Positions 45,391 through 57,100 of a DNA stretch of 60,000 bases are shown here, piece after piece. The number at the start of each line of letters is the position of its first letter. The stretch's first letter is position 1. The position numbers were made by a program, and so were the translations under genes. Origin of the DNA: Strigamia acuminata (taxonomy: Eukaryota > Arthropoda > Chilopoda > Geophilomorpha > Linotaeniidae); assembly GCA_949358305.1 (NCBI GenBank), contig OX442315.1, forward strand, positions 32,454,427-32,514,426, in the 5' to 3' direction. The notes beneath the pieces were generated by a model. The model worked only from the letters and a program-made list of their open reading frames with translations, searched no databases and was not told where the DNA came from.

Positions 45391-46554
45391 ATTGTGTAAT
45401 TTTGCATAAAAATCGATAAAATACATAAACAACGTTGCAATAAATGAATAAAGTTCGATATATTGCACAAAACGATTTTTAACCCTCAGAAAACTTGATA
45501 ACAAACAGATAAATTCGATCGACCTAAATTGTATTCTCCCTCTCGCGACCAACAATCAAAATAACCGTCTCAATATTAACCCCCATTAATATTGAAACAC
45601 TTTTTTTGTTGTTACTCTTCTTCTTTTTCTATTATTGTGGTTGGCTGCCGGTGCAGGAAACTGTTTCGTCCGGTAAAGGATGATGCCCCAGCAGTTGAAA
45701 CCAAGTTGCGAGTTTATAGTTGCACATTACTGTGTCTGGATTGGATAGAAGCCATGCTGCCTCCTCCTTATGTCGTCTTGCCGAGGTCGTCTGCAAGTGC
45801 AAGTGGGTTTGCCCCAGTTTCAACATGTTTAAATTTCTTCTTTTTTAAATTTTTAAATTTTTAAATTTTTTTTTTTTTGAAAAATATTATTTGATGGGTT
45901 GCGCGCAGTTTTAGGTTGACGAGGTTTGGAAATCGGGAATGAAACGATCGGCCTTGCCCGATTTTTATTTACTTTTTTGCTCCTTACGAGTCGTGTTACG
46001 AATCCAGTTGGTTGTTCTATGGATTTAAAGCTTTGTCCCGCATCGACTGGACTCTTGAGTAAATGGGTCGGGGTCTCGCGAGTTGAATGAGAGGTGAAAG
46101 GGGCTTGCGACATTTGGGATGGATGAAGCAAAAGGTTATTGTGAGTTTAAATACAAATGGTCAGAGAGAAATTTTTTTTTTTTTTAAATATACATATAAA
46201 ATTTTTTTTTTTTAAATATGATTTTAAAGGAAAAAAAGTGACATTTATATTTAATTGTGGGTTTTTAATACTATTATTTTTCCCTTATTTTTTCCTGCAT
46301 TTTATTTTCCAGTACAGATCTGCAGAATCAATTTTAAATTTAAAAAATAAAATAAAAAAGTTAATTGAAAAAAATGAAAAATAAATAAAATGTCACTTTG
46401 AAAATTGAAAATTTCTTTTTTTTTGTTTTTTTAAAAAAAAAATCGGGAAAAAAAAGCTAAAAATGTTAAAAATGAAAACACTTGGCTTTTCCATTCGGCC
46501 GCCATCCTCCCCGTTCTCCCTCTCCACTCCCTCGCTGGTTTCTCTCTCTGCACA
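45391..46554. promoter_or_regulatory. Upstream flank of the proximal ftz-f1 promoter
   Basis: AT-rich sequence gives way near 46495 to a CG- and CT-rich segment directly before the leader. A pyrimidine-rich tract ending TGCACAG at 46555 could be a splice acceptor for an upstream exon, or simply part of the promoter. No reading frame is convincing. Confidence 0.45.
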
Positions 46555-46901
46555 GTGGTGGGAATGTAGGTCAGTAGGACTGATAGTGAGAGCTGTGCGT
46601 GGTAAGCTTTCTCTCTAACATAGACCTAGATTGGGTCGAGTCGCACGGAGAAGAGTTTACCACTCACACTCTACTCACTCAGCCAGTTTGCAGTGCGTCG
46701 CTTAGTGCGAGGGATCCATGGAGCCAAGCAAGCACACTCGGGATGTGAAACGTCAAAGTCAAAAGTAGAAAACAACGACGCTCGCTTAAGCCTAAGCCGA
46801 AAATCGAGCGCGCGCGCGGGACGTTGCGAATTCGTCCCGAGTGAAGGATTGTAGCAGATATTTTTCGGTCGCGTCTAAAAATCGACATCGTGGATCGGTC
46901 C
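46555..46901 (+). promoter_or_regulatory. ftz-f1: Presumed 5' leader of proximal ftz-f1 transcript, with three short upstream ORFs
   Basis: The region is CG-rich and contiguous with the first coding exon, with an in-frame TGA near 46840. It holds two start-stop elements, ATGTAG (46564-46569) and ATGTGA (46743-46748). It also holds a 16-codon uORF at 46718-46768 beginning MEPSKHTRD. The transcription start is not determined. Confidence 0.55.
46563..46573 (+). promoter_or_regulatory. ROR/HR3 monomer site AATGTAGGTCA near the ftz-f1 promoter
   Basis: Exact match to WAWNTRGGTCA, 329 bases before the start codon. In Drosophila HR3 activates ftz-f1 through sites near its mid-prepupal promoter, and the position here is analogous. 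The site contains the ATGTAG start-stop element. Confidence 0.55.
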
Positions 46902-48085
46902 ATGTGTGTGGTGCCGGCGCCGCCGCCACTGTCCCCTTACTCGGGCGGCCCCGTGCTCAGCCCGTCGGAAATCTCGACCACTTTTCTCATGGATACTTCC
47001 ACTTATTTCTTACCAGCCGCCGTCGCCGCCGCCGTGGCCGCAAGTGCAGCCGGGCCGCCTCCGCCGCCTACGCCGCCGCCGCCGCCGCAGTCGACGCTGG
47101 TGATGTCCGAGTATCAGGATCAGCCCGATACCAAGGAGGGGATCGAGGAACTGTGTCCCGTGTGCGGGGACAAAGTGTCCGGTTATCATTACGGCCTGCT
47201 CACGTGCGAGAGCTGTAAAGGTTTCTTCAAACGTACCGTACAGAATAAGAAGGTGTACACGTGCGTCGCCGAAAGGAACTGCCATATTGATAAAAGTCAG
47301 AGGAAAAGATGTCCGTTCTGCAGGTTCCAAAAGTGTCTCGATGTCGGAATGAAATTAGAAGGTAAGAAATTCATTTTCATTTTCTATTTATTTATTTTAT
47401 TTCAACCCGACATTTTGCATTTTGCTTGTCACATGAGATGTGAGGGACACCTGGGGAGGAAAACGTAAAGTTGTGACGTTTGATTAATCATGGATGTGTG
47501 TGGAGAGAATTTCACATGGGGGTGACGGGTGATGTAGTAATTGTTTGCTTGTTTTTTTGTGTGGTTGGGGATGGTGGTGGGGGTCGGGAAGGGTGGTTTT
47601 TTTTTTATATATTGTTTAGTGATAAACCACATCCCTCTTAATAGATTACATCACACAATAGCGTGACGTTGTTTTCCCTCTTTTTTTTTTCTTGTCCAGT
47701 TTTTCTCATTATGTCCATCCTCTTATGTCTCAACTTCCTTCCTGACAGTGGACAAACAAATTGGGTTGGTTTTGTACATTTCCTAAGCTCATTTTACGTA
47801 ATTTGGAATTAAATGCGGATGGTTTTAATTTTTTAATCCCTGGGTTTTATTTTGGTTTATTTTATTTCGTTTTAGTTTGTTTGTTTGTTTTGTTCGGGGA
47901 AATAATTTCTAATTCATGCAAGGTACGAGTGTGTTGTCAGTTGGGAACAGGTTGAAGGTTATGTAAGGTTTTTTATCTTTTAATCTTGTTTCACCTTTTT
48001 TTTTTTTTTTTTTTAGTTTTACATAAAATAATTAAGGGTTGGGATTTTTATTTTCTAATGACGTGATGGAAATTTTAAAGATGTA

Positions 48086-48132
<47 letters not shown>

Positions 48133-51100
48133 TTAAAATTGATTTGATTGAAAAATGGTGGAAACGAATTTTCTAAAAGTTTGTAATATGAAACTAAATT
48201 TTTTTTTTTTTTTTTTTTAAATTAAAAATTGATAATTTAGACATCGAATCCCACTAAATGATAAAAAATATGTGTCGAGCGATCGGTTTTATTTTAAAAA
48301 TAAATATTTTAATCATTTAAAAGAAAAAAAAATAATGAAAAGAATGTAAAGAATAAAATCTGATTTCCCATGTACCTGTTCTTTAGCTGCTTTTTATTTT
48401 AATTGGCGCCATTTTCTTTCTTATTATTATCCGAGCTTCCCGTGTTTTGCATCGTTTCTACGGTTTCCTCGATCGCAATCTACGCATTCCTGCAATTGTC
48501 GGACACTAATAACACGAGATTTGTGCGTTACGTAAGCTAACATTGAAGTTTTACGAACGTAACGAGTTTTTTCAGTCTTTGTTTACCGATGTGTGAAGCG
48601 CGGAGGGAGAAAGGAAAAATGCAAAAATGCGTTTGGGAAGTTTGAATGTTGATTCGTTGGTCCCCGGGCCTTTTATTGGTCAATTTGCTAAAAAGTTGGT
48701 TCCAATTTTCGGGTCAAGGGAATGAAAAGCAATGTTGTCTGTTGTACGTCTCCCTCTTAGACTTGTTGACCACCAACAACTTATTCTTGTTGCTCGCCCC
48801 TTCGTGGCTTTTATTAGGAGGGATTCCACCCTCTTTGAACTATGCTGTGCTGTATGGATCGGGATATCTCTTTACCCCTTTATTTTCCTGCTTGTTTGTG
48901 ACCTCGATCGATAGTGGAGACCTCAACTGTAAACATATTTTTAAACAACTAGTGCAGGGGGATAAGAAGTGCGGGTTAAAAGTCTCTAGTTGTTAGTTTT
49001 TAGTATGGAAAGGATTAAAATTTAATGGAAATTAGATTTTATCGAATTTTGGTGCAAATGGGATGAAAAATTGTTAGAAAATTTAGATTTGCGGACAAAT
49101 ATGATCGAAAATTGATGGGAAATTGAAATATTGTTGGAAATATTGTTGCAAATAGATGGGAAATTGAAATATTGATGCAATTGTGATGAAAAATTGGCAG
49201 AAAATTGGAATTTTGTTGCTAATGTGATGAAAAATTGTGAGGAAATTGAAATATTGATGCAAATATGATGAAAAATTGGCATTAAATTGCAGTTTTAGAG
49301 ATAATATGCAAAACTTCCGTTTCGATGCGCAGTAAGCCAAATTGTTGCATTTATTTTGCGTTTTGTGACGCCACAAAGGTAAAAGTTGAATAGATTTTTT
49401 TTTTTGGGTTGTGAAAAATAATGAAAAGTTGATTTTACGGTTATTAGATCACCCAGATCCTTGTATGGTTTTGCAAGGTTAAAGGAAGAGCTCACTAAAA
49501 GTGAATGTTTTGTAAAATTTAATTTTTTAATTTTACGGATTAATGGAATTAAATGTGTTGAAATGTTGGTCAGATTTTGTTTTGCTTTGATTTCTGTTGT
49601 TGGAGGTTCTCTTTGGGAGGGTGCATTTGAAAATGCTGACCAGGATTCGAGGAAACATGCAACACTGATTTTAGATGGGATGCACTCAACCAACCTGAAT
49701 AACAGTTAAAAAAAAATTATTTCAATTTTTTTTTTCTTTTCTTTTTAATATTTTTATAATATAAATTCAAATTCAAATCCAAGCCCCCTTTTAATGCATT
49801 AAACAAAATTCGATTTTTTTTTTTTTGTTTATAAAAATAAAAATACTAATTTCACTTTTATTTAATCTTTTTTATGCATGTGCATGTTTTTAGTGTTCAT
49901 TTGTTTTCTTATGACAATTCAAGGTTTCCTCCACCCAGGTAGTTGAAGAAAATTGTCCGTTTCTCCCACGAGAAACGAGTGGCCATGTGACTCATATTTT
50001 ATGTAAAATTTTGCGAGTTTAGTGGAGCATTTTATTTATTTTCTGCGGAATTTTTATTACAACAACAAAAACAAAGTTAAAAGAGAGAAAAGTCTTTTTT
50101 TTTGGTTTTTTAGTATCATTTGTCCCAAGCTGTGCTCGGGATGTTTTGATGGCAAACAAAAAGCTTTCACATGTTGGAAACAGTGGTGAGCACTGTTGTG
50201 CTAATGGGTGAGGCTTCCCATAGCTTGGTGTGGATTTAGGCCGCTCAGTCCTTGACCGAATTTCACTTGGCTTCTTTACTTTGAAGACGCAACTAAGTGT
50301 TATTACAGCAATCACATTACAATGGGTGGATTTACATTTTTTGTTGCAAATTTCAAAGGGTGTTTTGAAAAACATAATAATAAACAGTCGAGGAAGGCGA
50401 TGATGAAAAAAACAGTTTTGACAGTTGAGAAATTTGAATGATCTCGCGGTAATCACGCCAAAACGGGATCCAACATGGCCGTCTACGGCGCTCTAATGTT
50501 TGAATTGGCTGTAAATTTTGATCCTGGTGGAAAAAACTGATGAAATTTTGGATGAATTTAGTACTGGGACGTGGACTGAGTTATATTTCCAAGTTTTATC
50601 TTTGTAAATCCTTATTGGATCGGCTACTAGGCCTAACCTGTCACCATAATTCAGTCTAGAGTCGGAACAGTGAATTATTGTTATATTTTTCTAATGTTTG
50701 TATTAAGTTTAAGCACTTTTTAGAGGGATTTTGAACTGCTTTTCCTCTCGTTACACAATCAAGTTTAGCAGTCCGTTTGTCGCCAGGCAGATGGCTAAGG
50801 TCCAGATGGTGAACTATTTTATACATTTTAGCAATAGTGTTTGTTGTTTTTTTCACTCGTATCTACGATGACATGTGTCCTTTTGGCTCAGATTTTGTTG
50901 CCACTTTCTTTTTTCTTCCTTTTTTGTTTGTTTTGCTGCCTCGACTGAACATGAAACGATTTCATCTCGAATCACATTTTCTAACTTGTTATGGTTCTGT
51001 TTTGTCCACAAAAACCCATAGAGAGAGAGAAGGAAAAGGTCAATCAGTCGTAATTGTATAAACACAACACAGTTTAAATGTCTAAATTCGTCCAATACCC

Positions 51101-54100
51101 AAACTGGAGACTTTGAAGTGTTTGTTGTCATTGATGGGCTGTTATTGGACGGCTGCCAAGGACTGCAAGAAAATAACGAAACTGCAAGAATGGAAAAAAA
51201 TGGGAAAAGTCATCTCGGTTGAAAATTTTTCGGTCTTTTTCGAGTGCGGAAGTGTTTTGTTGATTTCAATCGTTTTGCAGGTGTTATTTTTCGTCTCCTT
51301 GCACCTGTTGGAGCTGCAGGGGCTCTGTAATTCCCTTTTCCCCTTAAATCTTCCGCCGAGACGCGTTTTCTCCGATGTAATTCATCGCAACGACGCACCT
51401 GCTGTTCTCGATTAAAAACGTGAAGGCAGAAATCAAAAAAATGGAAATTTTGATGTGTTTTGTTTGTTTTTGAGATTCTAGGGTCGAGTTTCTGAGTGCT
51501 CCCTCTCAGTCTCCCACCACTTGTTTTTATCGCCGAGTTAAACTTTAGCATTTCGACACTCGGTGGCGATGTAATTAAGGGAGCGAACGGCGCGGGTTGA
51601 CGACGGGATTCCAGCAGAGCTGAGCCGTTTCGAGCCCGCTTACTGCGGGCGAATTTGGCTTTTGTTTTGTCCTTGAAAGGTTTTCAAAACGGATGCATTC
51701 AAGTCAAACCGTTAACACGCGTTTTTCGCCAAATGGGAAGGAGAGGAAAAAAAGTGTAGATGGACAAAAGGCGTTGTGTTTTACTGTTTTTCGAATTGAA
51801 ATCGCTCGGTTTATTGCACGTTGTTTTCGTTCCTCCCAACTAGTATTGGCGTGTCGTATTTGACACAATGAGGGAAAATGTGTTCTCAATTGGTGTGTCA
51901 TTAGCCTAGTTTATTTGGATTTTACCTTGGCACCACTGACACACTTTCCCCGGTTTACTTTTCTGTCTGCAACTTTCTCTCTCTTCGTGCCAGAATGACT
52001 ATTTGCGGATAATTAATGGATTTTTTTTTTTTTGTTTTCCTTTTTTGAATTGTATTTTTATCTTTTAAAGTATTATTATAATCTAATGCATCAGTTATTA
52101 AAAATGTGGGACCTTGCTCCATCTTTAGTTTCCTCTGTTGCGTGAATAACAAAATGATTTGACGCGCATTGTCATCAACTCATCATCCGATGTTTTTGAA
52201 TGGGAGGGGGAAATAGGCTTAGGTTTCCGTTATTTAAAGGAAAATTGTTGATTAATTCAGTAATAAATTTGATGGGGAGAATTGAATAAGAGATATTCGG
52301 ATTGTGCGATGGAAAGAAGGAAAAATATTATTTTTATTTATTTATTTATTTATTTTTTTTTGTTTTGATGAAATTTTTTAAAGGGTGTGTACAGTTGGGC
52401 GGTTGGAATAAGTTCACAGGTGGAAGTGTCCTTGAGTAGTAGAACGGAAAAGATTAAATGAGGAAAATGGAATTAATTAAGTTCGTTTGTGGTTTTTTTT
52501 TTTTTTGGGGGGTTGTGGAATATTTTTTTAGTGGGGAATTTTAATTATGCATTGACAACATCAATTTGTTGTTGACAAAAGGCTGTTAAGGATTATGTTT
52601 CCATTCAATCAACTTCCCTGCCATGTTTTATATGTGTGGGAATGAGGTCTCGATTTTTTTTTTGTTTTTACTTTTGTTGTTGTTGCTCGATGGAGTTTTT
52701 TGGTTTTTTGGTTTTTTTTTTTTTTTTTGAAGAATTTTCAATTTTTTCTTTTATCTTTGTTTTTTTGTGGGTTTTTTGGTTTTTTTTTTATCCATCGCAA
52801 CATTTACATGATTTATTGTGATGATGTTTTCTCGGCGTGTCTGACCCTGGCCCAGTTTCGCTTTCGCTAAGACCAAGATTGAGCGGGAGAGAAAAAAATA
52901 TATATATTTGAATAAATGGATAATAAAGTCATTTGTGTCGATGTTTGAGCCTTCGAGTGCGGAAATTTTACTTTGTAATTTCTTCGGGACGAAAAAAAGA
53001 TCAATAAGAAAAATATAATCCAAAATGGCGGGTGCGGATTTGCAAAAAATTGCAAAATGGCGCGATTGTTGTTGGATCTATTTATAATAAGTTGTGGGTT
53101 GTTTACACGCTGGAATAAATATATATCTATGAAAAGTGAAGCTTAATGGTACTATCAAATTGCAAGCAGACGAATTGGATAAGGTTAGGAGAGCGAAGTG
53201 CATCAAGTATGTAGGTCAAAGAGATAAAAATGCGTAAAAGCCTAAAATGGAGTAAAATGTGGGACAAGTTCAGTTGGAAACGAACACAAGAGCGGAAAAT
53301 TAGGTCAAACTGATATTTGATAGTAGTAGTATTTTTAAACGATCTTGTCATACGCCCATATCTTTCTTTCTTTCCTTTTGATGTTACAATACTAAAATAT
53401 TAAACGCGATTATGCTTGTTGCACTTTTTATTGACAGACACGGCTTGTGTGCTGGAATGCCGCCTCGAATGCGGCCCAGATTATGGGAGGTGTCAATCAA
53501 AATTAGTTAATCTGTCAGTTAATCGTGTTTGGGGTGTGTTAAAAATAGAGGGAAAAAATGAAGAGTGCTTTTTATTGCGTTTTCTGCCATTTTGGTTTAT
53601 CGATGCACTTATTTGGATTTGGGTGGGTTTGAGTAAAATATTTGTTTTATGACGTCACTTGTGGCTTGACGCTCGGGTATATGTTTGTTTGGTGTGGAAA
53701 AAGGGCTGAGATTGTGTGTTTTCAACTTCCCACTTTGGATCCGAATTCTGCATCGTTTAAACCACTTTGGGTGATTGATTAAACAGTAAAGAACGACCAC
53801 CGCCCAAGTACTAAAAAATGGCCGCCATTGATGATTCCTTTTGGGACATTTTTGGTGTTACCGAGGGGCCCAAAGAGTGTTAGAAAAATTAAGAAATGTA
53901 TTAAATAAAAGTAAATATTAATTTAGAATTTTTGTTTGATGTATTTTCAGCTGTCCGGGCAGATCGTATGCGTGGGGGCCGAAACAAATTCGGACCGATG
54001 TACAAGAGGGACAGAGCGAGGAAACTGCAATTGCTCCGACAGAAACAAATGCAGCAACACAATCGTTCGACCTGCCAACTCAACGCCGAGTTGTCGGGGG

Positions 54101-57100
54101 CCGGAGGAGGCAGCGGCGGCGGAAACGGCGCCATGTCCACTTCGATGGCCAACAACATGGCGTACGGGCCTCCGTCGGGACCGCTGTACACTCAACAGGG
54201 ACTGCCGATTAAGCAAGAGATCCAGATTCCGCAACTGAGTTCGTCGACGGCCTCCCCCGACTCGTCGTCGTCGTCGCCGCTGCCCAGCCAGAACCACCAC
54301 CATGGCCACCACCATTCGCTACACCACCCGATCGTCATGGGCGGCTCGATGAGCGCGCCGTCGCCGACGACCCTGCACTCGCCGCCGCCCAATTCGGCCG
54401 AACACCACAAAATGACAACGGCCTGGGCGACGCCCGGCACGCCGACGTCCAGCACTCCGTCGCCGAACAACGGCGGCGTGGTGGTGGCGACGAACGGCAC
54501 GGGTTGCGGGGGCACGTCGGCCGCGTCGCCGTCGGACCCACATTCGCCGAAAGTGTTCCACTACGACGGGGCAGGTTCGGTGGTGCAGCTGAGTGCGGCG
54601 GCCGCCAATGGGAATGGCACGACGCCGACCGCCACTTCGATCGTGCCGGGCAAGATCCCGTCCATGATCCGGGACTTTCAGTACTCGTTGGACGACAAGG
54701 AATGGCAGAGTCAGTTGTTTGGTTTGCTGCAAAGTCAAACGTACAATCAGTGCGAGGTGGACTTGTTCGAGTTGATGTGCAAGGTGTTGGACCAGTCGCT
54801 TTTTGCCCAAGTGGACTGGGCGCGGAACAGCACGTTTTTTAAGGATCTCAAAGTAAGTCGACCTTTTTCCATTTAAACATCCGTATTTTTTTGGAGACGG
54901 GTAACGGGCGGGTAACGGGTACGGTTTTTACGCCAATGCACATCTCTGTTGGTTTGTTACAACGAAAAACTGACAAAAATGGCAGTTTTGAATAAGAGCC
55001 GCGCCTCGTAATCGATAAAATACGGTAATTCTAACAGAATTGGTGCAGATCTAATTTTGGATTCTAATACAAGAGTGGGAAGTATTGTATTTATAAAATG
55101 TATTAATTTGTGTAATTGGGAATGAGGAAATATGTGTTGTGGGTGTAGAGAAAAGCAGTTTGTGAGGAAACAAAGTTTTATTGCACTAGAGATGAAGGAA
55201 TTATGCAGATGGTATTAGAAGTTTGCGATGTATGAATTTTTTATTTTTAATGTTTTTAGTTGGGGAAATTTTGCCAAGAATCTTTTGAGGACTTTGACTC
55301 GTGTTTCGAACAAAGAGGTTCATTTTAATGTGAGATTAATCTGTTAGTCGATTAAATATTCAAACGTCTTTGTTTATTTTTTTAATTTTGTGAATGTTTT
55401 GAAAAGGAAAAAGTGGGTTTGAATTTTTTGGTAATTTAGTTTGAAAAATTGGAGCTGGTTGGTGTGTGGAATCTAATTGAGGATTTACAGTTGAATAAAA
55501 TTTATTCAAAGTTGTAACACTTTCACTGGAATTGTATCAACGGGCCAAGGGCGTTTGTGTACACTACTAACCTAGTTTCATGTTGAAGTTGTGCCAATCA
55601 TTAATTATTTCTGTTAATATTTTTTGTTTAAAAAAAATAGATTTATTTTATTTTATTTTTTTTATTTTTTATTTTATTCGATAAAGTATTACCATCTGCC
55701 ACTGCGTTTGGTAAATTGATTAGCATGAAATATTAATGAATATATATTTTTTTATTTTTTTTTTTTAAAATGGCGGAGTAAGTCGCAACATATCACGCAA
55801 TTGTGCGACTCATTTATTTTTAATTTCCATGTTGGTCGATTTTACAGGGTGGAGGGAAGTTAAATTAGATGAATTTCAATTACTGTATTTTACATTAAAC
55901 AAATGTAACAAACAAAAAACCGAAATTGTAATTGCAGACAAAATGGCGGCTCTTAATCGATAAAATACGGTATGTCGGTTTTTGTTTTTTCGGTTACGCG
56001 AAAAAATATTCACGGATTAATAAATGGGCGCTTTCATAAAGTCATGTTTAACTTGCAGTTAAAAATGTTTAGTTGTTAAATGTCGTGTGACATCTGATAA
56101 GTCGGCTGCCATTTTTTGAAGTTAGATCGACACGAGGGCTTAATGGTATATTTCGAGCTAAGTATACGATATGCTTATCATAAATGTGCATTACACAAAG
56201 TTATTGACTTGCTGAACACAATCCATGCATCCATCCATCAATTAAATACGTGTGGGGGCCGTGGAAAGGAAGTGGGTTTGGCTCGTAATCTCACACAGTT
56301 CATCCCACCCCTACTGACACACATTTCGAGAATAAACAATGTGTTTAATGGCGCGATTTTTAATTTTAATAAGCAAAACGAAGCGGTTTATTAGGTGTAG
56401 GGAAAAGTGAATAGGCCTATTTTTGTGTTGTTGCATGGAAATGTGAAAGTTTGACCTGCTGGCCTATATTTTTGCTTTCACTTTCCAGTCAAGTGCAGTA
56501 GGTTTTACACTTTTCACCCAGATTTGAATCTGGGTCATGTTGATGTGTGGAAAGTATTAGGTATTAGAAATATGGAGAAGATATTTGTAAATGAATTAAA
56601 AGGGAGGGACACCTGTTGATTAATTTGTAGTCTGGCCCCTTTTTATTGTCTGTTGATTGGTCTGGACAGGCAAATTTAGGGTAAGGTGGGGAGCCATGCT
56701 AGGGACAAAAGAAGGAGGGGTCTCTTAACTTTATAAGTGGGTCAATGGGTCGTTGAAAAAGCATCTACTGGCTCCCTTTTATTTTATTTCATTAGTTTTT
56801 TATTTTTTTTTTATTTTTTTTTTATACCCCACTTTGGAGTTTTCTGTTTTTTTTATAAATGTTTGAAATTTTTCGTTTGGATTGGAAAATGGGTGAAAAA
56901 ATGAGAGATTAGATGTGGTGTGGTGGAATTTTGTTTGCACCTGTGTCCCCTCGCGGTAAGTCGTTCCCCTTTTTTTGTTCTTCGTGGGCCCCTTTCCATG
57001 CGCAGACGGCGTGACTAATGCAACCTATGCATGAAGAAAAGTATGGAAAATACATGTTCGGAATGACGAATGAATGGAAGAAAGAAAGGAAACTTTTCGG

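Larger units (their letters stand above)
47362..53950 (+). other. ftz-f1 intron, 6.6 kb, no other gene seen
   Basis: The intron is AT-rich with a T35 run at 48091-48125, a second T run at 48199-48218, and a degenerate tandem repeat at 49022-49290. CACCTG-type E-boxes cluster at about 51278-51402 (three copies). Two HR3-type sites lie 89 bases apart near its end. Open frames on either strand have no recognisable domains. Confidence 0.7.

Noticed and set aside
46890-46901. GTG at 46890 as start of ftz-f1
   Set aside because: Nuclear genes start at ATG; the first ATG after the in-frame TGA is 46902.
47010-47330. Arg-rich minus-strand frame in the first ftz-f1 exon
   Set aside because: Composition artefact opposite the Ala/Pro-rich and DNA-binding-domain coding sequence.
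50019-50456. 145-codon minus-strand frame in the ftz-f1 intron
   Set aside because: Low-complexity Lys/Phe-rich ends from A and T runs and no recognisable domain.
53947-54810. Several long minus-strand and shifted frames in the second ftz-f1 exon
   Set aside because: GC-rich coding DNA has few stop codons in other frames; none shows a domain, and the sense frame is confirmed by homology.
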